From: an uncultured Methylococcaceae bacterium
GTDB taxonomy: Bacteria > Pseudomonadota > Gammaproteobacteria > Methylococcales > Methylomonadaceae
Assembly: GCA_903873045.1 (NCBI GenBank)
Contig: CAIQND010000712.1
Coordinates: 1 to 14,253, forward strand
Direction of reading: 5' to 3'
Length of the DNA: 14,253 nt
The first letter of the stretch is position 1, and the number at the start of each line of letters is the position of its first letter. Position numbers and translations under genes: made by a program. The notes under the pieces are model-generated. The model did no database searches, was not told the origin of the DNA, and saw nothing but the letters and a program-made list of their open reading frames with translations. Of the stretch, positions 1 to 6,983 are shown one piece after another.

Positions 1-682
1 ATTTCATTTTAGGGATTTGCTTGGGCGACAAATCAAAACTGACCGTGCCGCGTGCGCCTAACAGCGTATGCTGAACCCCATCGACATTAAAATAAATAGT
101 CGCGGAGGTGCTTGCCGTCGTACCAAAATTGCTGTTGGGGATATAAATCACACTCGGGGAGATGGTAAAAGCGGTGGCAGTCGTTGTTGCCACAACCAAA
201 CCTTTGTTAAGGGTTGCCACTTTAGTGGAGGCGACAAACCTGATGATCTCGTACTGGATCGTTGATCCGGTAAAGACAATGGTCATACCGGTATAAAGAT
301 CATCGGTTGCCCCCACGGACAAGGTGACTGTCGTCGCCGCAATTGCGCTGGCTACAGTCGTCGTCCCGGCGATAGCTGCGGGCGTAGGATTTTCCGTAAA
401 ATTACAGGCCTTCAGCAACACACCCCATTCCGGTGCTGTCCCTGCCGTACCTGAACCGGCTATTTCGGTTTCAAAGCCTACACTCACATAGTTTTCCACC
501 CGGATAGATCCTGAATTGGCAAAATACGGCCGGATAAAGTTCCGGTCGACTGACGACCCCTCCAAGGGCGACAATTCCAAGCTGGTGCATAACACCGCAT
601 CGGTAATAACAGGCACTGAATCAGTGCCATAAACAGATTCCAGCTTGACCAGAATCAGGCGTTTTTTAGTGGATAAGGCCAT
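1..682 (-). CDS. Phage tail tube protein (partial, C-terminus beyond window)
   Basis: The frame opens at an ATG at 682-680 and stays open for 227 codons to the window edge, so the C-terminus is missing. The N-terminus begins MALSTKKRLILVKLESVYGT and continues with alternating hydrophobic and Thr/Ser/Ala-rich stretches typical of an all-beta protein. This pattern, and the position after connector and tail terminator genes, match phage tail tube proteins (Phage_tube_2 type), which polymerise into the tube through which DNA passes. Its ATG overlaps the stop of the preceding 54-residue gene (TAATG), suggesting translational coupling. A GAGG element about ten bases upstream could serve as ribosome binding site. 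Family assignment is from recognition of the N-terminal pattern plus synteny. The missing end prevents a check for an added Ig-like domain. Confidence 0.75.
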   Translation of the reverse strand, partial: MALSTKKRLILVKLESVYGTDSVPVITDAVLCTSLELSPLEGSSVDRNFIRPYFANSGSIRVENYVSVGFETEIAGSGTAGTAPEWGVLLKACNFTENPTPAAIAGTTTVASAIAATTVTLSVGATDDLYTGMTIVFTGSTIQYEIIRFVASTKVATLNKGLVVATTTATAFTISPSVIYIPNSNFGTTASTSATIYFNVDGVQHTLLGARGTVSFDLSPKQIPKMK

Positions 683-846
683 TAGTTGACTTCCTCAAGT
701 GGTGGTTGGCTAGGCTGGGCAGGCGGGTTGCCAACCGCTGCGGCTTTTGCCGCCTGCTCAGCCTCGTATTGTTCCTGCGGCACCCGGATGCCTTTTTCGG
801 CATCAATGATGTACGTGCCCGGGAGTCCTGTGTATTGATCCTGCAT
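682..846 (-). CDS. Small hypothetical protein, 54 residues
   Basis: A short gene runs from ATG at 846 to TAA at 684-682 (54 residues, beginning MQDQYTGLPGTYIIDAEKG and ending LEEVN). An AGAGG ribosome binding site lies six bases before the start. The start is two bases after the stop of the tail terminator gene, and the stop overlaps the start of the tail tube gene, so it fits snugly into the operon. The middle is rich in Ala/Glu/Gln, suggesting a short helix, and the end is Pro-rich. I do not recognise a family. Small acidic proteins between tail terminator and tube genes are common in siphoviruses and mostly uncharacterised. The tight coupling and good ribosome site support a real gene. Confidence 0.6.
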   Translation of the reverse strand: MQDQYTGLPGTYIIDAEKGIRVPQEQYEAEQAAKAAAVGNPPAQPSQPPLEEVN

Positions 847-848
847 AA

Positions 849-1259
849 TTAACCTCTGTTGTAGGTAAATGTTTCAAATGTGTCTTTCCACCAAACGACA
901 CTGGTGCTGATGTCAATAATTTCACCGCCAACGAACTCAACAGGGTCATGATTAGCATCAGGGCACCAGCCAATCAAGGCGGTTTTAATCTGGTCACGGC
1001 TAGCTTCTATTGGTTCAGCAATAGCCGTGGAGGGTTGTGCAGCGGTAATGATACAAAAGCGCTTGGCTACCCGCTGGCTGGTTATCCCCAGCATCTCATT
1101 GGGGGAAGCCGCTTCTTTTTCCGAATAAATAAAGGCGATTGGCAGCCCCGACCTCACCTCATCATCTGTCAGTGCCGATAAGCTTTGCGCAGGTTCAGCA
1201 CGGCCATTTAATAAAGCACAGGCGGTCTTTAAACGGTCAATGACCGGTATAATTCTCAT
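849..1259 (-). CDS. Putative phage tail terminator / tail completion protein (gpU-like role)
   Basis: This 136-residue protein starts MRIIPVIDRLKTACALLNGR and carries an N-terminal helix followed by beta-type segments, including FCIITAAQ and FVGGEIIDIS, and an aromatic end (WWKDTFETFTYNRG). Size, layout and position between the gpFII-like connector and the tail tube gene match tail terminator proteins, which cap the finished tail and join it to the head. The ATG overlaps the stop of the preceding gene (ATGA), and a GGAG ribosome binding site lies five bases upstream. Family membership is inferred from size, pattern and synteny rather than from a diagnostic motif; it could also be described as a generic minor tail protein. 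Confidence 0.6.
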   Translation of the reverse strand: MRIIPVIDRLKTACALLNGRAEPAQSLSALTDDEVRSGLPIAFIYSEKEAASPNEMLGITSQRVAKRFCIITAAQPSTAIAEPIEASRDQIKTALIGWCPDANHDPVEFVGGEIIDISTSVVWWKDTFETFTYNRG

Positions 1260-1591
1260 TGTTTCTCCAAAATAATGGTGGCCCAGCCGGTACTATCAGG
1301 CTGTACCGCCAAGACGCGATAGGTTACTGTCTCAATGACCAGGAGATCAGTGCGCTTCATGGTGGCAATCTCGCCCATCAGGCAATCTGCAGTAATTGAT
1401 TCGCCTGCAACACGAAAACCGCTTTCATTGTATGCTGGTGCAACAGCCAAGGCGGCGTTAACCGGAATGCTGCCGGAGGCGCTTATCCAAGTGGCCGGTT
1501 TATCGCAAAATACCGCCGCGACTGCCTGATTAAGCGCATCCGTATTAAAGGCCACGATTTGCCGCCTGGCTTGCGTAAAAATCCAGCTCAC
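1256..1591 (-). CDS. Head-tail joining protein, gpFII-like
   Basis: This 111-residue protein uses a GTG start at 1591-1589, with AGGA nine bases upstream; no ATG occurs before residue 73. The C-terminal half reads as successive beta strands (LLVIETVTYRVLAVQPDSTGWATIILEKQ overall, residues about 83-111). That is the usual ending of gpFII-type head-tail attachment proteins, which bind the connector and present a surface to the tail. The gene overlaps the end of the gpZ-like gene by 47 bases, unusually long for this operon but consistent with the GTG start and ribosome site. Its own stop overlaps the start of the tail terminator gene by four bases. Assignment to the gpFII family is from fold pattern and position and is moderately secure. 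Confidence 0.6.
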   Translation of the reverse strand: MSWIFTQARRQIVAFNTDALNQAVAAVFCDKPATWISASGSIPVNAALAVAPAYNESGFRVAGESITADCLMGEIATMKRTDLLVIETVTYRVLAVQPDSTGWATIILEKQ

Positions 1592-2180
1592 TGCTAAAAA
1601 TCCTGGCAGATTCCGATATTACAAATTGCCGCACAATGTCGGTATGTTTACCCAACATTTGGGCTACCGCAGGGCCGGCGCGTTTTTCGATTGGAAACTG
1701 AGATGCTCTTGAGCGCATGAAAATTTGATGGCTACCGCCAACGCCTACAAAAAACCCGCCAAAATGATTGGGGCCTTGTACAAATTTTCTGCCGCCTGCA
1801 TTTAAAACCTTGACTGTCACCCCTCTTTTTTTGTTGCCTTTGCGCACGCTTCGGGATGCCAGGCCACCCGATTTTCGACGGGAAATAATGGCAGTAGACC
1901 CGTTGATTATTGTCTCTTGTGCATCAAAATATATTAACGGCAATCGAGGGCCGGCGGCTATTAGTTGCGATCCCGCCTCAATTGACCGGGCTTTTACAAC
2001 TTTTATGGCCGTGTTTAAATCCCGCGCCTTTATGTTGTATGTTTCACGGATTTTTTTACTCACCACTGTTGCTGCTTGTGCGGCCAGTTTATTTAATGTT
2101 GACCTCATGGCGTTATCAACCGTAGTGCTTGAAAATGCGTGTCTTGCTGCGTCAACGCCGGTAATTTCAATAGTTATCAT
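1545..2180 (-). CDS. Minor tail protein Z (gpZ-like)
   Basis: A 211-residue protein, slightly longer than lambda gpZ. It begins MITIEITGVDAARHAFSSTT, followed by an Ala-rich helical part with the family pattern of Lys/Arg residues around KKIRETYNIKARDLNTAIKV (residues about 42-61). The middle is basic and Gly-rich (KSGGLASRSVRKGNKKRGVTVKV region), then a segment around HFGGFFVGVGGSHQIFMRS, where family members show aromatic/Gly residues, and a C-terminal helix. gpZ proteins act late in tail completion, at the joint with the head. The ATG overlaps the stop of the holin-like gene (ATGA), and the end overlaps the gpFII-like gene by 47 bases. Recognition is from the N-terminal and middle pattern and from neighbours. 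Confidence 0.75.
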   Translation of the reverse strand: MITIEITGVDAARHAFSSTTVDNAMRSTLNKLAAQAATVVSKKIRETYNIKARDLNTAIKVVKARSIEAGSQLIAAGPRLPLIYFDAQETIINGSTAIISRRKSGGLASRSVRKGNKKRGVTVKVLNAGGRKFVQGPNHFGGFFVGVGGSHQIFMRSRASQFPIEKRAGPAVAQMLGKHTDIVRQFVISESARIFSSELDFYASQAANRGL

Positions 2181-2374
2181 CGTGACTTTATCGACTTATA
2201 ATTCAAAAATTGAAAAACCACATTGACAGAAAAGGTCAGCACCCCAAGCAATACGCCAATTGCAGCCCCATGCTCATCAAGAATAGACACCAGACCATTA
2301 AAAAGCAGTGTGCCGCTGATGGAGTAGGTGCCGACAGACACCAACCGTGCTATCTGCTCAAAATGCTCTTGCAT
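2177..2374 (-). CDS. Putative holin, HP1-type small membrane protein
   Basis: A 65-residue protein with two predicted membrane segments: about residues 11-32 (from LVSVGTYSISGTLLF) and about 37-58 (AAIGVLLGVLTFSVNVVFQF). They are joined by a short acidic loop (LDEHG), and a basic tail (KSIKSR) follows. The motif 'ARLVSVGTYSISG' followed by a second helix containing 'VLTFSVN' resembles the HP1-family holins of proteobacterial phages. Holins form the membrane lesions that release the endolysin at the end of infection. It starts two bases after the stop of the other small membrane gene and its stop overlaps the gpZ-like start. Odd point: it sits inside the head-tail cluster, about 7.6 kb from the endolysin gene. 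Function is inferred from topology and similarity. Confidence 0.6.
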   Translation of the reverse strand: MQEHFEQIARLVSVGTYSISGTLLFNGLVSILDEHGAAIGVLLGVLTFSVNVVFQFLNYKSIKSR

Positions 2375-2376
2375 GG

Positions 2377-2544
2377 TCAGCTTTTTGCTGCAATGCCCAA
2401 AATTCCTGCGGCTGTCCCGATTATAGAGATAGCCGTCAGGGCTTTTTCAGGTGTGCTAAAAGTCAAAAAAAGCAGTGCGGCGATAACGCCGATCAATACC
2501 AATATCCCCAGTTTTGTTGAGTTTTGACTAAAATCAATGCGCAT
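2377..2544 (-). CDS. Small two-helix membrane protein, 55 residues (holin partner candidate)
   Basis: A gene runs from ATG at 2544-2542 to TGA at 2379-2377. The product begins MRIDFSQNSTKLGILVLIGV and has two hydrophobic segments: about residues 11-30 (LGILVLIGVIAALLFLTFS) and 36-53 (LTAISIIGTAAGILGIAA), ending in AKS. It fits exactly between the decoration protein stop at 2546 and the holin-like start at 2374, with gaps of one and two bases, which supports a real coupled gene. I do not recognise a specific family. Tandem small membrane genes in phages are often holin and antiholin, so a role in timing lysis is plausible but unproven. It could also be a structural or superinfection-related membrane peptide. 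Confidence 0.55.
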   Translation of the reverse strand: MRIDFSQNSTKLGILVLIGVIAALLFLTFSTPEKALTAISIIGTAAGILGIAAKS

Positions 2545-2545
2545 T

Positions 2546-3211
2546 TTATCCAGCCGCCATTAAGAGCCATGCCGTGCCGCTATTGATAAACTGTGCATAG
2601 GCGTTAAGGGTGGCAATCGTTGCATAGGTTAATGCCCCGGCAATTTGTTCAGTACTGGCCGGATCAATAGTCACCGCAAAAGCGGCGGCATCGGTTTTCC
2701 TGACAAATAATTTTGAGCCGGGGGGGATGTTGCCGGTGAAGGGGAGGATGAGCGTTACCGCTACGGTATTAGGCACAAAAACTGCCAAATCACCGCCGCC
2801 AAAGTCGCCATTAGCCAGGGTTACTGTTGTACCTGCGGCAGGCAGGGTTAGGGTGCGTGGGCCTTCGTTGTTAAAAACATCAATAAGGACACTTACGGTT
2901 GCAGTAGCCGCCAGTTCGGCTTTGGCTGCAAAGCCGACAAAGTACGCACCCAGTATCGGGAGGGTATTCACTTGTTTGAGGGTGGTATCCCACCATAATT
3001 TCTGCCCGACGGTAGTGGCCTGGGTGGTATTTTTAGCCAGTGAAAAAACACCCTCTTTAGCAACCGCGCCCGTGCCGCCTATGGCAATGGTTACCAGGGC
3101 GATGCCGCATTGCTCGCTGCCGATAACGACTACGGATCCACTGGCAATAATTGCACCTGTAGCATTGATATAATCAATGACATCGCCGTCTTGTATAAAA
3201 TTTTTAGTCAT
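2546..3211 (-). CDS. Capsid decoration protein, DUF2190 family with C-terminal extension
   Basis: A 221-residue protein. Residues about 1-110 match the DUF2190 pattern: MTKNFIQDGDVIDYINATGA, then the segment with SGSVVVIGSEQCGIALVTIA, then EGVFSLAK and the conserved VGQKLWWD stretch near residue 68, ending AATATVSVLID. DUF2190 proteins are small beta-rich capsid-surface or stabilising proteins encoded beside the capsid gene. Usual members are about 110 residues. Here residues about 115-221 form a second beta-rich domain (TLTLPAAGTTVTLANGDFGG, then SKLFVRKTDAAAFAVTIDPA, then YAQFINSGTAWLLMAAG) resembling domains of phage fibres. An AAGG ribosome binding site lies nine bases before the ATG. The gene follows the capsid gene after a 69-base spacer. 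Confidence 0.72.
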   Translation of the reverse strand: MTKNFIQDGDVIDYINATGAIIASGSVVVIGSEQCGIALVTIAIGGTGAVAKEGVFSLAKNTTQATTVGQKLWWDTTLKQVNTLPILGAYFVGFAAKAELAATATVSVLIDVFNNEGPRTLTLPAAGTTVTLANGDFGGGDLAVFVPNTVAVTLILPFTGNIPPGSKLFVRKTDAAAFAVTIDPASTEQIAGALTYATIATLNAYAQFINSGTAWLLMAAG

Positions 3212-3280
3212 TTTTTTTAGCCTTATGTCTGGAGTTTATTGGCCCAGGCAATAACCGCAGTTTTGCCCAAGCCCTAGTCA

Positions 3281-5179
3281 TTAAGCGCCGGTATTCTTTT
3301 GGGCGCCGCGATAGTCAATGGCCGCCACACCGTAATCCAGGCGGACTTTCCATTGCAGGCCGTCAACTTCAAAGCCTTGCATACTGTCAAGGAAGGGTTC
3401 TTGCTCCCCATTGAGAAAAGCGACTTCAATAACCGGGGCTTCATTGGGGTCAGCAAAGCCGTACCATTCGGTTCCGGTAATGCGTGGCGAGTCGATCACG
3501 TCACGAAACAAACCGCGCACGCGGTTAGGGCTTTGTAGTTTGTTGGCGGTGTCAGGGTCGTACTGTGCATCGTTAGTCACCCGTGCCTGGCCGCCAGACG
3601 CCATGCCACCCAGCCATAAGGCCGGCCTTAAATCAAGATAGTCATTGCCGGATATATCCATTTGTTTAGCCATGGCGATACGTAATGCTTCTGTAGATGT
3701 GACTGAAACAACCGTTCCGGTGCCGGTCAAGTTGCCATGTGAGGTATGGAACAAAGCGATGCCGTCAGACATAACGGGGTTGCTGGCCAATAATGCATAA
3801 ACGTCCGCTTCAATGGTGCGTCGGGCGGCGCGACCGAGCATTTGTGACAAACCGATAAAGGCACCCAAATCATCATTGATGATGGTTTGGCGGCTGATAT
3901 TGATCACATTGCCTTTGGTTGTTGCGGTGATCGTTGCCCTTTCGCCATCAGGAATGGTTTTGTTTTTGATCTCGGAATTTTCGCCCAAGGCATCCAGATT
4001 ACCGAATGAGCCCAACCGGTAACGGTTATGCGCCCTAAAGTCAGTGACCGACCCTACTGAACAAAACCGGCTCCAGGTATCAGGGGCAACCGCATAGGCT
4101 TGTTGCAGGGTTTTATGCATGGCATTTTCCAACAGTACCGGAAAATCAGAGCCGCTAGTGGTAAAGGCACGCTTGACCATCTCGCGTTCATCCAGGCCAC
4201 GGGCATTGACACCGGCTTTCTCAAGACACAATTTGGCGATTTCAGTCATTCTCATGCCGCGAAATTCGTTACCGGCATCCATCTTGTCAACACCGGCACG
4301 GCCACGGATAGCATTGACACCGGCGATGATAAACTTGTCACGTTCATCCACGGTGGTCGTGCCATCACTGCGGGTACACCCGGCATCAACTGTTTCCGAC
4401 CAGTTTTTAAGCATTTCATTTCTGGCATCTTCGGCGCTGGTGCCGCGCTCAATAAAGCCGGTGATTCCTGCCTCTGTGGTACGCGATAACTTACCGAAGC
4501 TGCGAATAGTCAGTTGACGTTCGCGTTCCATTTTTCCACCTTCAGCGCGAATAGCTGTTTCATCAACTGGCTTACTCTCTGGCGCAGGTATTTTTTCTTT
4601 AACTTGTTCAGGCATAGCCCTGTCCTCTTTACTGGTAATTGTTACTAAATGAATGTCGCCTTCACTGCGCACTTGTGCGCCGGGATCGGCAGGTATGGTT
4701 ACTAAAGAAATTTCCATCGGTTCCCAGTCAATAGCCAAATAAACCGGAATACCGTCTTGTAGATCAGGTTGTCTTTCCAAGCGTTTAATGTGATAGCCGA
4801 TGCTGACATTTCTTAATATCCCGGCCTTTACGTCAGCGATAATCGGGGCTATTTCAGCCCGCTCGCTAAACTTGACCAGGGCGCGGCCTTCACCGTCCTG
4901 AAGCCAGGCCTTTTCAACAACGCCGATTACATCACACAGGCTATCGCTACTGTGGTTAGCCAACAAGGGGGCGCCGTTATTAAGGCGATCCAGATTAACG
5001 TGCGCCTTGTCCATGCTCAGCTGTTCAATCCAGTCGCGCTCTTCCCAATAATCAGTTTTACGCACCTGGGCACCGGTTGACCACGTCAGTTCGACAGTGC
5101 GGCTTGCCTCATCCAGCGTCGTTGGTATAAAAGCGGCGCGGGTATGCAGCTTAGGGAGTTTTGTTTGTTTGTTTGCCAT
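3281..5179 (-). CDS. Prohead protease / major capsid protein fusion
   Basis: A single 632-residue protein joins two functions. Residues about 15-175 look like an S78-type prohead serine protease: His76 in PLLANHSSDS, Ser126 in LRNVSIGYH, and the acidic motif DWEPMEISLVTIPADPGAQV (residues 151-170), whose Glu153 or Glu156 may complete the catalytic site. A charged, Pro/Lys/Glu-rich linker (about 180-225) follows, then an HK97-fold capsid domain, with landmarks FPVLLENAMHKTL, VINISRQTIINDDLG and the C-terminal strand WKVRLDYGVAAIDYRGAQKN. In such fusions the protease and linker act as scaffold and are cut off during maturation. The start overlaps the portal gene by 29 bases. Fusion proteins of this kind are known in proteobacterial prophages; both halves appear intact. 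Confidence 0.88.
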   Translation of the reverse strand: MANKQTKLPKLHTRAAFIPTTLDEASRTVELTWSTGAQVRKTDYWEERDWIEQLSMDKAHVNLDRLNNGAPLLANHSSDSLCDVIGVVEKAWLQDGEGRALVKFSERAEIAPIIADVKAGILRNVSIGYHIKRLERQPDLQDGIPVYLAIDWEPMEISLVTIPADPGAQVRSEGDIHLVTITSKEDRAMPEQVKEKIPAPESKPVDETAIRAEGGKMERERQLTIRSFGKLSRTTEAGITGFIERGTSAEDARNEMLKNWSETVDAGCTRSDGTTTVDERDKFIIAGVNAIRGRAGVDKMDAGNEFRGMRMTEIAKLCLEKAGVNARGLDEREMVKRAFTTSGSDFPVLLENAMHKTLQQAYAVAPDTWSRFCSVGSVTDFRAHNRYRLGSFGNLDALGENSEIKNKTIPDGERATITATTKGNVINISRQTIINDDLGAFIGLSQMLGRAARRTIEADVYALLASNPVMSDGIALFHTSHGNLTGTGTVVSVTSTEALRIAMAKQMDISGNDYLDLRPALWLGGMASGGQARVTNDAQYDPDTANKLQSPNRVRGLFRDVIDSPRITGTEWYGFADPNEAPVIEVAFLNGEQEPFLDSMQGFEVDGLQWKVRLDYGVAAIDYRGAQKNTGA

Positions 5180-6617
5180 TGGTTATGCCTGTTTGTTGTA
5201 GTTGGCCTTGGCCAGATAATTTACGGGGGTCGCTATCCAGGACTATACCCAGTTTATCGAGCAGCGCATCGTCACTGGCCTTTTCAGTCAGGAATTGTTC
5301 CGGGTCGTAACCTTGCTCTCTGATGGCTTCAGATTGTGTCTTCAATCCGGCACGGATAGCGTCTTTAATGGCGGGTATCTCCCGAACCGGATCCATCATC
5401 ATTCTTTTTGGGGGTGTCCACTCGACAGTCACCTCGGTTATCTGTGCCATCGCAGCAAACCAGACGGCAACGCCCTCACAGAGTTGTGGGATCAATAGCT
5501 GCCATAGCCACGAATCAGTACTGCGGCCGAATTCTTGCCAGCCCATGCGGGCTGAAGAAAAGTTGACCTGGGACATGTCGCCGGTCAGGGCTTCGTAAGT
5601 AATACCTAAACCGGCAGCGATTGCCCGCAGGTTGGCCAGTGTATAAGGGCCGTAATCGTCGGCTTTGGGCGGGTTGGAAAACTCTATCCGGCGATTGGGT
5701 TTTAAGGTGTACATCGATCCAGGTGTTAATTCTGAAACGTCACTAAATTCGTCTTCGGTTTCGCCGGGTTCATCGGTATAGATAAAGGCGGCAAACAGAT
5801 TAGCCAGTTTTTGACGGTTTAAATACGCGTCTTCATAGATATCCAATTCGCGCAGGCGAATCATTACCGGTGCAAACCAAGACACACCACGCTCTTGTCC
5901 AGGACGATCAGGGCGAAAGACATGAATCACTTCACTGGCAGGAACGCGGGAATAGCTGCCGCTAAATGCGCCGTAAAAGCGGCCGGTGGAGCCTGGGTGG
6001 GATTTATAGATAAGGTAAGCAACGCGCCGGCCAATCACATCGTATTCAATGCCGTGCTGAACATAGCCCCCATTAGCCAAGGGTCCATCGGCATAGGTAT
6101 AAAGATAATCCGCTTCCAGCACTTGTAATTGAAACGGCACTGACAGGCCATCGGAAGCACGGCGGGGGCGCAGCCTAACCAGGCATTCACCTGACTCAAC
6201 CACGGCCCGCATGACAATTTGCTGAATACCATAAAAATTATGCATACCCTGCGCATCACACTGGGTTGATTCTGCCCAAGCTTTCCAAAGATCTTGGGTG
6301 CGCTTTGCAGTTTGTTGGCTTTTTGAATGCCATTGGGCGCGAATGCCATAGCTCACGGTGTTATTAACAATGACCGACAGCCCTTTATTGGCCCATGGGT
6401 TGTTACGGACTAAATCCCGCGCACGATTGCGGATAACGGACGCGTTGACGATTGCCGAGGTTGCATCAGTAGCCGGGGTGAACCAGTTTTTGGTGCGGGT
6501 GGTGCCTATACTGGCAGCCTCATAGCGGCGCTTGACAGGTGCGGTATCGTAACGGTTATTGGTGGCGGTTTTTTTGTTGCCAACCAAGAAAGCAATGGCT
6601 TGAGAGATCATGCTCAT
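5151..6617 (-). CDS. Phage portal protein, lambda type
   Basis: This 488-residue protein matches the lambda-type portal family (lambda gpB is slightly longer). Landmarks include RNNPWANKGLSVIVNNTVSY (residues about 71-90), VVESGECLVRLRPR, FQLQVLEADYLYTYADG and VIHVFRPDRPGQERGVSW, all typical of the family core, and TYEALTGDMSQVNFSSARMG in the second half. Portals form the dodecameric ring at one capsid vertex through which DNA enters and leaves and to which gpW and gpFII attach. The ATG overlaps the gpW-like stop (ATGA). A second in-frame ATG at codon 3 sits at good distance from AAGG, so the exact start could be either. The 3' end overlaps the capsid fusion gene by 29 bases. High confidence from several motifs and neighbours. 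Confidence 0.9.
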   Translation of the reverse strand: MSMISQAIAFLVGNKKTATNNRYDTAPVKRRYEAASIGTTRTKNWFTPATDATSAIVNASVIRNRARDLVRNNPWANKGLSVIVNNTVSYGIRAQWHSKSQQTAKRTQDLWKAWAESTQCDAQGMHNFYGIQQIVMRAVVESGECLVRLRPRRASDGLSVPFQLQVLEADYLYTYADGPLANGGYVQHGIEYDVIGRRVAYLIYKSHPGSTGRFYGAFSGSYSRVPASEVIHVFRPDRPGQERGVSWFAPVMIRLRELDIYEDAYLNRQKLANLFAAFIYTDEPGETEDEFSDVSELTPGSMYTLKPNRRIEFSNPPKADDYGPYTLANLRAIAAGLGITYEALTGDMSQVNFSSARMGWQEFGRSTDSWLWQLLIPQLCEGVAVWFAAMAQITEVTVEWTPPKRMMMDPVREIPAIKDAIRAGLKTQSEAIREQGYDPEQFLTEKASDDALLDKLGIVLDSDPRKLSGQGQLQQTGITNGKQTNKTP

Positions 6618-6823
6618 AGCCCTTTTCCTGTGGCGATATTAATAAGGCGGGGTCTGGCGGTAGTTGGTGTGGCAACGCCCAGTTCTGCACGCATCGTGTC
6701 GCGTAACCGGATCATCTCAGCCAGTGAGTGATAGGTTATGCGTCGATCATTGAATTGCACAGACAAGGCGCCTTGTGCAATTGCAGTTTCGAGTAAGTCT
6801 AATTGGTTTTTAGTAAATGCCAT
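6614..6823 (-). CDS. Head-tail joining protein gpW
   Basis: A 69-residue protein almost the length of lambda gpW (68 residues). It begins MAFTKNQLDLLETAIAQGAL, continues with a beta hairpin (VQFNDRRITYHS, residues about 22-33) and a second helix (LAEMIRLRDTMRAEL), giving the helix-hairpin-helix layout of gpW. The protein plugs into the portal ring after packaging and prepares the vertex for gpFII and the tail. It immediately precedes the portal gene, with a four-base overlap, as in lambda. No clear Shine-Dalgarno sequence is seen upstream. The gene opens after a 160-base spacer with a promoter-like element, so it may be the first gene of a transcript. Confidence 0.85.
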   Translation of the reverse strand: MAFTKNQLDLLETAIAQGALSVQFNDRRITYHSLAEMIRLRDTMRAELGVATPTTARPRLINIATGKGL

Positions 6824-6843
6824 GGTGCTATGATGGCGGTTTT

Positions 6844-6881
6844 AATTCTCATAAAATAGGCAAAAAATGAGAATTTGTAAA
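6844..6881 (-). promoter_or_regulatory. Candidate promoter with overlapping 9-base inverted repeat
   Basis: Reading the minus strand, TTTACA (6881-6876) is followed after 17 bases by TATTTT (6858-6853), an acceptable sigma-70-like pair. A start point near 6846 would give a leader of about 23 bases before the gpW-like ATG at 6823. A perfect inverted repeat, AATTCTCAT (6875-6867) and ATGAGAATT (6852-6844) with 14 bases between, covers the spacer and the -10 region. It could be an operator or a hairpin in the transcript. The sequence signals are direct observations; promoter activity and regulator binding are inferences. The adjacent Mor-like activator gene makes a regulated start here plausible. 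Confidence 0.4.
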
Positions 6882-6925
6882 AAATAATTAACGGGGCTTG
6901 CGCAATGATGAGGATTGCTATTTGA

Positions 6926-6969
6926 GCGGCATGGCATCACGCGCAGCTCCTGGGCAATGCCATTGCCGC
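6926..6969 (-). repeat. Long inverted repeat / potential RNA hairpin in the spacer
   Basis: The arms GCGGCATGGCAT (6926-6937) and ATGCCATTGCCGC (6957-6969) pair over 12 bases with a single bulged base, around a 19-base loop. No T-run follows on either strand, so it does not look like a simple intrinsic terminator. It lies between the Mor-like gene and the promoter-like element before the gpW-like gene, and could be a protein-binding dyad, an mRNA processing or stabilising structure, or the remnant of an inserted element. A further short dyad, GCAAT (6902-6906) and ATTGC (6914-6918), lies between this hairpin and the -35-like box. The remainder of 6824-6983 shows no convincing gene. Confidence 0.5.
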
Positions 6970-6983
6970 ATCTATAGCAGGCC

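Noticed and set aside
1768..2226. 152-residue open frame on the plus strand
   Set aside because: Antisense to the gpZ-like gene, whose family features are clear; no ribosome site or family resemblance.
3204..3281. 25-residue minus-strand frame between the capsid and decoration genes, with a TAATG overlap at the capsid stop
   Set aside because: It is very short and basic with no recognisable pattern, and its end overlaps the well-placed ribosome site and start of the decoration gene. It is more likely leader sequence.
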